From positions 1 through 25,383 of the forward strand of contig CAKPST010000035.1 of the NCBI GenBank assembly GCA_934183355.1: 25,383 bases of DNA. The letters are read 5' to 3'. The stretch is from an uncultured Prevotella sp. (lineage in GTDB: Bacteria > Bacteroidota > Bacteroidia > Bacteroidales > Bacteroidaceae). Position numbers and translations under genes: made by a program. Below are positions 1 through 6,929 of the stretch, in pieces. Position 1 is the stretch's first letter; each line of letters starts with the position of its first letter. The notes below the pieces were generated by a model. That model saw only the letters and a list, made by a program, of their open reading frames with translations, did no database searches and was not told the DNA's origin.

Positions 1-1934
1 CTCAGACTTACTGTCTTTTGTGCACCAATGCTTTTTGATATCCCTTCAGGCAACGACTGGAACTTGATAGTTTTAATATTGTTACAATAGCGAAAAACAC
101 TATCATGTATTTTTTCCAATGATTCAGGTAGCGTTATTTGTGACGGGTTTTCCGAATCCCCATTTAGAGCTGTGCATGAATTAAATGCTAACTTTCCAAT
201 TTCCTTTACCGAGGCAGGAATAACAAGATTTCCTGAAAGACTTTTACATCCATAGAAAGCCTGCATGGGGATTACACTCAGAGCATTTGGCAACGTAAGT
301 TCTGTAAATCCCTTACATTCTTGGAAAGCCAATTCCCCGATAGTTGTTAATGAGTTGGGCAATATCAGAGATCCCTTAAATCCTGAACATTCTAAGAAAG
401 CGATGCGCCCTATTGTTTCCAGTTTATTTGACAGCGTTAGAGTGCCATTGAATCCAGTGCAATAGCCAAAAGCACTGTTGCCAATCTCTTTGACCGAATT
501 AGGTATGACAAGGTCTCCTGTAAGACTGGAACAATCACTAAAAGCCTCCTTGGGGATTACACTCAGAGCTTTTGACAACGTAAGATCTTTAAACCCCTTA
601 CAACCAAAGAAAGCCATTATTCCAATAGTTGTTAATGAGTTGGGCAATATCAGAGATCCCGTAAATCCTGAACAATTATCGAAAGCGTTGCTCCCTATTG
701 TTTCCAGTTTATTTGACAGCGTTAGAGTGCCATTAAATCCAGTGCAATAGTAAAACGCCTTTTCACCAATCTCTGTTACCGAATTAGGTATGACAAGGTC
801 TCCTGTAAGACTTTTATTTCCATCGAATGCATTTTCGGGAATTTTCGTAATCGGACCGTCAAACTCTATCACGCACTTGCCATTAACAACACTATGCGCC
901 ACGATGTTTGCACCAAATTGATTTCGGTTACTTATGATATCCACAATCTTGCCGTCGGAAGTTGTGTAACGGAAGAAACTATGATTACAGATTTGGCAGA
1001 CATCATCATCGTTTAGCTTATGTCCAGTGGCAGCAACTGAAGTGGTAAGGCCGCAAATAGTGTCGGATGCAGTGATATTTTTTGGTTGGAATGTCACATC
1101 ATAGGTAGCCGAGCAATTATACTTTTCCTTATATATATCATAACTAAAGTAAACATTATACACCTTGGAACCAACTTTCTCGCGTTTGCCATTTTCGCAC
1201 TTGTATATAATCCAGCTGCCTTCTTTAGATGCCAACCCATTATAGTCCTGAATACCCCACGACAACCTCATTTTTCTGTTGTCAAAAGGCATCACATTCA
1301 ATTTAGTAGGACGAACGTATCCACCGATGGTGTTGTCGAGTGACACGTATTCGGTTATAGGATGTGCTCCACTCTTGTCTTGCCATAAGCCTTTCACACT
1401 TATTTTATGGCCGTAGTAGGAGAAAGTATTGTCAAAGGAAAGCTTCAATTCGATAGTGCACCACCGTAACTGTTGGGTGCCTTTACCGTCATTTTCGCTA
1501 TATTGATCAATTAGCAGATTGGAGAATTGTGCTGTGCCAATATATTTATAGTTGAACCAAATACTTCTTTTGTTGCCTACTGGACCAGAGGTAATATAAC
1601 GTCTTATATCGTATGCATCAGCATTGCTTATATTTGACCACAAATTATTGAGTACAAGTGATTGTTGTTGTTGGTCGTCAATATATAAGTCAACAGTTCT
1701 ATTCTTAATGAAGCGTGACGAGCCACCTGCAAGGTTGTACATCCATAATTTGAGCGTTACTTCTGTGCCACTGTTTGTGTAGTTTGTGCTGATAACTTTC
1801 ACCTGAGGCTTGTAGGTGAATTCTACGGCTGCTGCCGCCTTTCCCGCACCAGCCATACACAAGAACAGCGAGAGCAGCGTGTAGACTACTGCTCTGCCGA
1901 AATGTTTACGATAATGTTGTTTAATATTATGCAT
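1..1934 (-). CDS. BspA-like leucine-rich repeat surface protein, partial (C-terminus beyond left edge)
   Basis: Reading the minus strand from ATG at 1934 gives an uninterrupted frame of 644 codons that leaves the window at base 1, so the C-terminus is missing. It begins with a signal peptide (core VVYTLLSLFLCMAG, about residues 17-30, then small residues AAAA). A beta-rich N-terminal region of about 270 residues follows, then a short Cys motif (GHKLNDDDDVCQIC) near residue 305, then LRR_5 repeats of about 22-23 residues (pattern LxxIGxxAFxxCxGFxGxLxLPxxL) from about residue 355 to the edge. BspA-family proteins are secreted adhesins or immune-interacting proteins of Prevotella, Tannerella and relatives; the role here is inferred from family. 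It lies 9 bases downstream of a complete paralog and has the same domain order, so it is probably the second gene of a two-gene unit made by tandem duplication. No frameshift or stop was seen in the stretches I translated. The missing end probably carries the same C-terminal tail as the neighbour, but this cannot be seen. Confidence 0.88.
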   Translation of the reverse strand, partial: MHNIKQHYRKHFGRAVVYTLLSLFLCMAGAGKAAAAVEFTYKPQVKVISTNYTNSGTEVTLKLWMYNLAGGSSRFIKNRTVDLYIDDQQQQSLVLNNLWSNISNADAYDIRRYITSGPVGNKRSIWFNYKYIGTAQFSNLLIDQYSENDGKGTQQLRWCTIELKLSFDNTFSYYGHKISVKGLWQDKSGAHPITEYVSLDNTIGGYVRPTKLNVMPFDNRKMRLSWGIQDYNGLASKEGSWIIYKCENGKREKVGSKVYNVYFSYDIYKEKYNCSATYDVTFQPKNITASDTICGLTTSVAATGHKLNDDDVCQICNHSFFRYTTSDGKIVDIISNRNQFGANIVAHSVVNGKCVIEFDGPITKIPENAFDGNKSLTGDLVIPNSVTEIGEKAFYYCTGFNGTLTLSNKLETIGSNAFDNCSGFTGSLILPNSLTTIGIMAFFGCKGFKDLTLSKALSVIPKEAFSDCSSLTGDLVIPNSVKEIGNSAFGYCTGFNGTLTLSNKLETIGRIAFLECSGFKGSLILPNSLTTIGELAFQECKGFTELTLPNALSVIPMQAFYGCKSLSGNLVIPASVKEIGKLAFNSCTALNGDSENPSQITLPESLEKIHDSVFRYCNNIKTIKFQSLPEGISKSIGAQKTVSL

Positions 1935-3475
1935 TGTCTTTTGTTATTTGATAATTATCTTCTTTGTCTTTCCCGACTTCATGCGCACGATGTTTACGCC
2001 CTTTTGTGGCTCGTCGAGACGCTTGCCGCTGAGGTCGTAGTATTCTGTAGCAGTATCGTTAAGAGCATCAATAGTGCCCGCAGCATCTATGCCAGTTGCT
2101 GTGTCGCTAACACATATAGACAACTGGGAAGCGCCATTAGGCGATGTGCCATCAAGCCAAGCGCGGAAAGGTTTAACCTTAACACCTTTAACCAAATCTG
2201 ATTTGTTCAATTCAGCCACACTCCAGAAGCAGTCTTTGGCAATGATATAACCGTCGGTAACGTCCTTAGTCCAATAAGTGCCGCTGAAATTCATGCCATC
2301 CATGGGTTGATCATTTATTGCCATATTCAACTCTGCATTGTTTGCGCTAAAGGTCAGCTCTGCTTCGCTGCCTTTACGCTTTACCACGCATGGAGTTCCG
2401 GCTGCCACTTCTCCATTAAGTTGTTTTAATACAAGCTCATTTTCAGAAACTGCACTAATAGCATACAGGCGGTAAGACTCCTCGCCAGTCAGCGTCAATG
2501 AGTAAGGCAACACGAGTGTGCCCCAGTTGTTTGACATCTGGCGTGTGTAGGATATTTCATCAACTGTGCCGCTTGCCTGGTCGCTGATATATGATTCGTC
2601 GCTCAGACTGACTGCCTTCTTCTTCTTATAACCTAAGCTTCCCGATATACCTTCTGGTAATGACAGGAAATTAACAGTGTTAATATTATCAGTTTCAAGA
2701 AAAACATTTTCACCAATTTTTTTCAGTGATTTAGGCAGCGTCACTTGTCTTGTTTCTGCACTTAGATTTTTGCAACCATAAAATGCATGATCTCCAATTT
2801 CCGTCACCGAGGCAGGAATTACAATTTCTCCTGATAGACTTCTACAATTCATAAAAGCTTGAATAGGGATTACACTCAGAGTATTTGGCAACTCAAGTTT
2901 TGTAAAACTGCGACAACTAATGAAAGCCGATTGTCCGATAGTTGTTACTGAGCTGGGTAATGTCAAAGATCCCGTAAATCCAGTACATCCGTTGAAAGCT
3001 GCTTCCCCTATTGTTTCCAGTTTATTTGACAGCGTTAGAGTGCCATCGAATCCAGTACAACCTGAAAAAGCATTAGCACCAATCTCTTTTACCCCATCAG
3101 GTATGACAAGGCTTCCTGAAAGACCCTCACAACCTCTAAAAGCAGACTTGGGGATTACACTCAGAGTATTTGACAACTCAAGAGATGTAAAAGACTTACA
3201 AATCACGAAAGCTCCATTTCCGATATCTGTTAATGAGCTGGGCAATTTCAAAGATCCCGTAAATCCAGTACATCCGTTGAAAGCATATTGCCCTATTTTT
3301 CCCAGTTTACTTGACAGTGTTAGAGTGCCATTGAATCCAGTGCAATTGTAAAAAGCCCGTTCACCAATCTCTGTTACCGAATTAGGTATGACAAGGTCTC
3401 CTGTAAGACTGGAACAATTACTAAAAGCGTTGCTCCATATTGTTTCCAGTTTATTTGACAGCGTTAGAGTGCCAT
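411..3475. repeat. Perfect 38-bp repeats shared within and between the two BspA-like genes
   Basis: An identical 38-bp string (begins TATTGTTTCC, ends AGAGTGCCAT) occurs at 411-448, 696-733, 3009-3046 and 3438-3475. A diverged fifth copy lies at about 3293-3330. It encodes the GTLTLSNKLETIG part of the LRR unit. Flanking bases are also nearly the same between copies 1 and 4. Outside the LRRs, 849-920 and 3591-3662 are 72-bp blocks differing at one base (884 against 3626). Identity at the DNA level, including synonymous positions, points to recent duplication or continuing gene conversion rather than protein-level constraint alone. Confidence 0.9.
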
Positions 3476-4661
3476 TGAATCCAGTGCAATAGCCAAAAGC
3501 ATAGTTGCCAATCTCTTTTACCGAATTAGGTATGACAAGGTCTCCTGTAAGACTATTATTTTTAAAGAATGCTTGATCGGGAATTTTTGTAATCGGACCG
3601 TCAAACTCTATCACGCACTTGCCATCAACAACACTATGCGCCACGATGTTTGCACCAAATTGCTCTTTGTTTCTTATGTTATCCACAATCTTGCCATCGG
3701 AAGTCGTGTAACGGAAGAAACTATGATTACAGTATTGGCAGACACCATCATCGTTTAGCTTATGTCCAGTGCCAATATATGAAGTGGTAAGGCCGCAAAT
3801 AGTGTCGGTTGTATTAAAAATATTGGGCTTGAATGTCACATCATAGTTAGAAAAACGAGTATGCTCGCTCTTTGCTATTCTGAATGTAGGATCGTTCACG
3901 TTTTTTTCTCCCAATTTTTTGCGTTCACCATTTTCACGCTTGTATACCATCCATAGACCATCGTCAGATGCCGTCCCATTATAGCTCTGCTTCTCCCACG
4001 ATAGTACCATCTCGTCGCCAGAAGGCTCCACCTTCAAATTGATAGGACGAACGAAGCCGTTGATGTCGTTGTCGAGAGCCACGTCCTTTGTTACTAAAGA
4101 ACCTCTGCTTTGGTCTTGCCATTTGCCCTTCACCGTAATTTTATGGCCATAATAGGAGAATGACTTGTTAAAGGAGAGCTTAAGGTCGACGGTGAACCAT
4201 GAATTCTCAGTTGTGTTGCTGTTGTATGGGCATGTCTGTCCACTCTTAAAATCTTGGAATTGTGCCGTGCCGACGTTTGTGCCATTAAGATTAATATCCG
4301 AAGACTTGCCGACGACAGTACCAGATGCGATATTAGAAAAATTATTGTAGTTTGAACCAGATATATAATACCACATGTCCTTAAGATTGCCTACCTCTTT
4401 GTCGTCGATGTAGAGATACACATTGCCAGTAAAACGGGCATTGTATTGTTTGATTAAAGCCGACAGTTTCCAGTTGAACATCCACAACCTAAGCGTCACC
4501 TCCGTGCCACTGCTTGTATAGGACGTTTTGTCGATTTTGACAACTGGGTTGAGTTGTTCTGCGGCTGATGCGTTGCCCACGCCAGCCATGCACAAAAATA
4601 ACGAAAGCAGCGTGTAGACAATCATGCTGCCGATTTGTTTAGAGTTAATGGTTTTCTTCAT
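1944..4661 (-). CDS. BspA-like leucine-rich repeat surface protein (905 aa)
   Basis: Complete minus-strand gene. A signal peptide covers about residues 1-34 (hydrophobic core MIVYTLLSLFLCMAGVG, then ASAA). A beta-rich N-terminal region runs to about 290. A small C-x2-C motif (GHKLNDDGVCQYCNH, about 295-310) precedes about 13 LRR_5 units (about 350-665) with the repeating LxxIGxxAFxxCxGF pattern. A non-repeat domain (about 700-850, containing WGTLVLPYS and AAGTPCVVKRKG) is of a kind seen at the end of many Prevotella secreted proteins. The last 50 residues (YYDLSGKRLDEPQKGV, ending KKIIIK) resemble a Bacteroidota C-terminal sorting tail. BspA-like proteins are exported to the surface and bind host matrix or other bacteria; that role is inferred by family. 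The ATG at 4661 places the signal peptide correctly. No strong -7 box is visible upstream (only a weak TTACTTG at about 4686-4692 on the minus strand). It faces away from the LuxR-type gene across a repeat-bearing intergenic region. Confidence 0.92.
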   Translation of the reverse strand: MKKTINSKQIGSMIVYTLLSLFLCMAGVGNASAAEQLNPVVKIDKTSYTSSGTEVTLRLWMFNWKLSALIKQYNARFTGNVYLYIDDKEVGNLKDMWYYISGSNYNNFSNIASGTVVGKSSDINLNGTNVGTAQFQDFKSGQTCPYNSNTTENSWFTVDLKLSFNKSFSYYGHKITVKGKWQDQSRGSLVTKDVALDNDINGFVRPINLKVEPSGDEMVLSWEKQSYNGTASDDGLWMVYKRENGERKKLGEKNVNDPTFRIAKSEHTRFSNYDVTFKPNIFNTTDTICGLTTSYIGTGHKLNDDGVCQYCNHSFFRYTTSDGKIVDNIRNKEQFGANIVAHSVVDGKCVIEFDGPITKIPDQAFFKNNSLTGDLVIPNSVKEIGNYAFGYCTGFNGTLTLSNKLETIWSNAFSNCSSLTGDLVIPNSVTEIGERAFYNCTGFNGTLTLSSKLGKIGQYAFNGCTGFTGSLKLPSSLTDIGNGAFVICKSFTSLELSNTLSVIPKSAFRGCEGLSGSLVIPDGVKEIGANAFSGCTGFDGTLTLSNKLETIGEAAFNGCTGFTGSLTLPSSVTTIGQSAFISCRSFTKLELPNTLSVIPIQAFMNCRSLSGEIVIPASVTEIGDHAFYGCKNLSAETRQVTLPKSLKKIGENVFLETDNINTVNFLSLPEGISGSLGYKKKKAVSLSDESYISDQASGTVDEISYTRQMSNNWGTLVLPYSLTLTGEESYRLYAISAVSENELVLKQLNGEVAAGTPCVVKRKGSEAELTFSANNAELNMAINDQPMDGMNFSGTYWTKDVTDGYIIAKDCFWSVAELNKSDLVKGVKVKPFRAWLDGTSPNGASQLSICVSDTATGIDAAGTIDALNDTATEYYDLSGKRLDEPQKGVNIVRMKSGKTKKIIIK

Positions 4662-4732
4662 ATTTAATTATTCTGTTGTTCAAGTAACTGCGAATTTAGT
4701 TCAAAAACCCAACATAAACAAAAAAACACTAC

Positions 4733-4780
4733 CGTGAAATGGCGTAAAGAGACGTAAAAAGTGGGGTAAAAAGGCGTAAA
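4733..4780. promoter_or_regulatory. Five phased CGTAAA-like direct repeats in the bspA/luxR divergent intergenic region
   Basis: Hexamers CGTGAA (4733), CGTAAA (4743), CGTAAA (4753), GGTAAA (4765) and CGTAAA (4775) lie head to tail with start-to-start spacings of 10, 10, 12 and 10 bases, close to one helical turn. They end 15 bases before the -7 box at 4796 of the LuxR-type gene and lie 72 or more bases upstream of the BspA-like start on the other strand. This arrangement fits a cooperative binding site for a regulator; the binding protein is unknown. An alternative is a simple A-rich tandem repeat without function. Confidence 0.5.
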
Positions 4781-4795
4781 ATCATGAAAAAAGGC

Positions 4796-4803
4796 TACCT
4801 TTG
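4796..4803 (+). promoter_or_regulatory. -7 promoter element TACCTTTG of the LuxR-type gene
   Basis: TACCTTTG matches the Bacteroidota -7 consensus TAnnTTTG and would start transcription at about 4809-4811, about 15 bases before ATG 4826. No TTTG box is seen 19 bases upstream; the phased repeats occupy that space, which suggests activator dependence. Because the element lies inside the frame that opens at ATG 4784, it argues against that earlier start. Confidence 0.65.
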
Positions 4804-4825
4804 TAGCGACAAAATTCTGAAAACA

Positions 4826-5824
4826 ATGAAATCTAAACTTTTAGAACAGCTAACCATATTTCTTGACCGTCGTAGTCATAATTGGCAGCAACGTCTATGT
4901 CTCATCACTTTCTTGATGCTCACATTGTCGGTGATAGTGGCTGGTGTGCCTATGCACATCGCCGGTCTTGTGGGACGTGGCAGCAACATTCTCTATGTCA
5001 TATCGGTTGTGATGTGGCTGGCGACGGTGATGTTGCTGGCTTTGTATCTGCTGCGCCACATTTCGCTGAGGGTGGCTATATCCATGTTTGGCATATTGAC
5101 ACAGCTGACAGGCAGTGCTCGCATAGTGTATATGGCTATAGAGCGTCCAGAGGGGTTTGACCAAACCATCATTTTCAACCAGATTATCTCGCTCGCCCTC
5201 ATCATCTATCTTGTCACGGCAGCCGTCCGACACATCCCGACGATAATAGCCTTGATAAGTATAGGCACAATAGTATTTGCCTATCTGCACACCGACGGTG
5301 GGTTTAACAAACAGATAGTAGTGATATTTGTCATAGTGGAGATGTTCACGTGTGTGCTTGGCGAAATGATAAGGCGAGGCATACGCAGCATGGAGCGCGA
5401 AAATGCCGACTATCATTCCACGCTCAATCGTGTGCTTGCCACCTTTCACATGACCAAGACCGAGCTGCTTGCCTATATACAGCTGGGACGTGGAGGGCAG
5501 AGCAGCCAGAACATAACCGACTTTTTCGACCGTCTCGACGAGCGCACCGAGGCTAACCTCATCAGGGCTGTGGAGCAGCGAATGGCACATCGACGAATGC
5601 AACATGCCGATATCTCAACAGTTTTGCCTATGATGACACCCACTGAGAGCGAGGTGTGCCGACTGATTATAGGCGGCAAGACCATTCAAGATATAGCCGC
5701 GATACTCAACAAGACACCCAACAACATCAGTTCGGTGCGCATACATATCCGCAAGAAGCTGGGACTTGCCACAAACGACGACCTAAAGGAGGCGTTGCAG
5801 GCAATAATGAAAAACCGAAAATAG
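4826..5824 (+). CDS. Membrane-bound LuxR-family transcriptional regulator
   Basis: A 332-residue protein taken from ATG 4826. The in-frame ATG at 4784 lies upstream of the apparent transcription start and would add 14 residues with no family support. The N-terminal half has six likely membrane helices (about 24-49, 55-77, 83-105, 114-134, 138-155, 163-181). A cytoplasmic linker follows (about 185-265, charged, partly helical), then a C-terminal LuxR/GerE helix-turn-helix (about 268-330; MTPTESEVCRLIIGGKTIQD, then NISSVRIHIRKKLGL, with the typical TxxE and VxxHxxxIxxKL pattern). No receiver domain or LuxR autoinducer domain is present, so the input is probably sensed by the membrane part; the ligand is unknown. 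The glutaminase gene starts 13 bases after its stop, so the two are probably co-transcribed. The direct repeats upstream are candidate autoregulatory or cross-regulatory sites also facing the BspA-like gene. Confidence 0.85.
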   Translation: MKSKLLEQLTIFLDRRSHNWQQRLCLITFLMLTLSVIVAGVPMHIAGLVGRGSNILYVISVVMWLATVMLLALYLLRHISLRVAISMFGILTQLTGSARIVYMAIERPEGFDQTIIFNQIISLALIIYLVTAAVRHIPTIIALISIGTIVFAYLHTDGGFNKQIVVIFVIVEMFTCVLGEMIRRGIRSMERENADYHSTLNRVLATFHMTKTELLAYIQLGRGGQSSQNITDFFDRLDERTEANLIRAVEQRMAHRRMQHADISTVLPMMTPTESEVCRLIIGGKTIQDIAAILNKTPNNISSVRIHIRKKLGLATNDDLKEALQAIMKNRK

Positions 5825-5837
5825 AAATGAAAAAACA

Positions 5838-6761
5838 ATGAAAACTATGGATTATCAACCTTTATTAGAGAAAATAAGACGCGAGATAGAGATATATGCC
5901 AAGGACGGCAAGCAGGCTGACTATATTCCGGCATTGGCAAATGTCAATCCCGACCAGTTTGGCATCTGCCTCAATATGCTCGACGGCAGAACCTATCGAC
6001 TCGGCGATTCGGCAGTGAAGTTCTCCATACAGAGCATCTCCAAGGTGTTTTCGCTTGCCATAGCCTTGAGTTTGCTTGGCAAAGACTTGTGGACCCGCAT
6101 AGGCAAAGAGCCGTCAGGCTCGGCTTTCAATTCGCTTGTGCAGTTGGAGTATGAGCATGGCAAGCCCCGCAATCCGTTTATCAATGACGGAGCCTTGGTG
6201 ACAGCCGACGTGCTGCTGTCGCATCTCGACCACCCTAAGGAGTTCTTCCTGGAGTTTGTGCGCACCATAGCCGGCAATCGAGACATCAACTATTCAGAGG
6301 AGGTGATGCGGTCGGAGCTGGAGAACTGCTACCTGAATGCTTCCATAGCCTATCTACTGAAGCATCATGGCAACTTGTATAATGACGTGAATGATGTCTT
6401 GGAGTTCTACTGCACTATATGCTCGTTGGAGATGAGTTGTGAGGACTTGTCGCATGCGTTCTTGGCTTTTGCCAAGAGCAATGAGCCGTTCTCGCATGCT
6501 GGTGTCAACCTGACCATATCGAGAGTGAAGCGCATCAATGCCATCATGCAGACCTGCGGCTTCTATGACGAGGCAGGCGACTTCGCCTTTCTTGTAGGCT
6601 TGCCGGGCAAGAGTGGAGTGGGCGGTGGCATCGTGGCGCTATATCCTTCGCGCTACTCAATAGCCGTATGGAGCCCCCGACTCAACAAGAAGGGCAACTC
6701 AATTATGGGAATCAAAGCCCTGGAGCTGTTCACGTCGGAAACAGAAGAGTCGATATTCTAA
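5838..6761 (+). CDS. glsA: Glutaminase (serine-dependent, beta-lactamase-fold family)
   Basis: This 307-residue protein hydrolyses L-glutamine to glutamate and ammonia in the cytoplasm. Its length and sequence match the bacterial glutaminase family along the whole chain (E. coli YneH is 308 residues). The catalytic S-x-x-K pair is in FSIQSISKV (Ser66, Lys69). Other family blocks are GKEPSGSAFNSLVQLE, PRNPFINDGALV, and LPGKSGVGGGIVA near residue 258, followed by IAVWSPRLN. The start at 5838 gives the family N-terminus; ATG 5847 (Met4) is an alternative that cannot be excluded. The gene sits 13 bases behind the LuxR-type regulator with no promoter between. In some bacteria glutaminase ammonia supports acid resistance; no glutamate decarboxylase or antiporter gene is seen here, so a plain nitrogen-metabolism role is equally likely. 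Confidence 0.95.
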   Translation: MKTMDYQPLLEKIRREIEIYAKDGKQADYIPALANVNPDQFGICLNMLDGRTYRLGDSAVKFSIQSISKVFSLAIALSLLGKDLWTRIGKEPSGSAFNSLVQLEYEHGKPRNPFINDGALVTADVLLSHLDHPKEFFLEFVRTIAGNRDINYSEEVMRSELENCYLNASIAYLLKHHGNLYNDVNDVLEFYCTICSLEMSCEDLSHAFLAFAKSNEPFSHAGVNLTISRVKRINAIMQTCGFYDEAGDFAFLVGLPGKSGVGGGIVALYPSRYSIAVWSPRLNKKGNSIMGIKALELFTSETEESIF

Positions 6762-6768
6762 GCGTCAG

Positions 6769-6827
6769 AGAGCCTATGTAGCTCTATAATATTTTTACTT
6801 TAACTCGGTAAATTTAATAAAAATATT
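6769..6827 (+). terminator. Possible terminator hairpins after glsA
   Basis: A 5-bp hairpin (AGAGC 6769-6773 with GCTCT 6781-6785) is followed by TTTTT at 6792-6796. An overlapping AT-only inverted repeat pairs 6788-6797 (AATATTTTTA) with 6818-6827 (TAAAAATATT) around a 20-base loop. Both are weak as intrinsic terminators. The second could instead be a protein-binding palindrome ahead of hppA. Confidence 0.35.
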
Positions 6828-6859
6828 CCATCTTTCCCCATTCGTATCAATATATTTCA

Positions 6860-6867
6860 TATATTTG
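6860..6867 (+). promoter_or_regulatory. -7 promoter element TATATTTG of hppA
   Basis: TATATTTG followed by C matches TAnnTTTG and would start transcription near 6873-6875, leaving an AT-rich leader of about 55 bases before ATG 6930. There is no clear TTTG at the -33 position; the region there is CTTTCCCC. Confidence 0.6.
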
Positions 6868-6929
6868 CAAAATCGTCGTTGGTACAACGACCTATCTAAC
6901 CTATTAATAAACCTAATAAACAAATCATT

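Noticed and set aside
1..733. Regular repeats that might suggest a CRISPR array
   Set aside because: The repeats are in-frame LRR coding units with no constant repeat/spacer lengths and no cas genes.
2920..3351. Plus-strand open frame of 143 codons with repeated PVNPVHPLKA-like segments
   Set aside because: It is the antisense shadow of the LRR repeats of the BspA-like gene; its periodicity comes entirely from that gene.
4761..4770. GTGGGG near the phased repeats, resembling an MraZ box
   Set aside because: MraZ sites need several GTGGG copies at fixed spacing; only one is present and no division-cluster gene is nearby.
4895..5605. Minus-strand open frame of 236 codons opposite the LuxR-type gene
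   Set aside because: Histidine- and tyrosine-rich antisense translation, no recognisable domain, no promoter; the sense frame has clear membrane helices and a LuxR domain.
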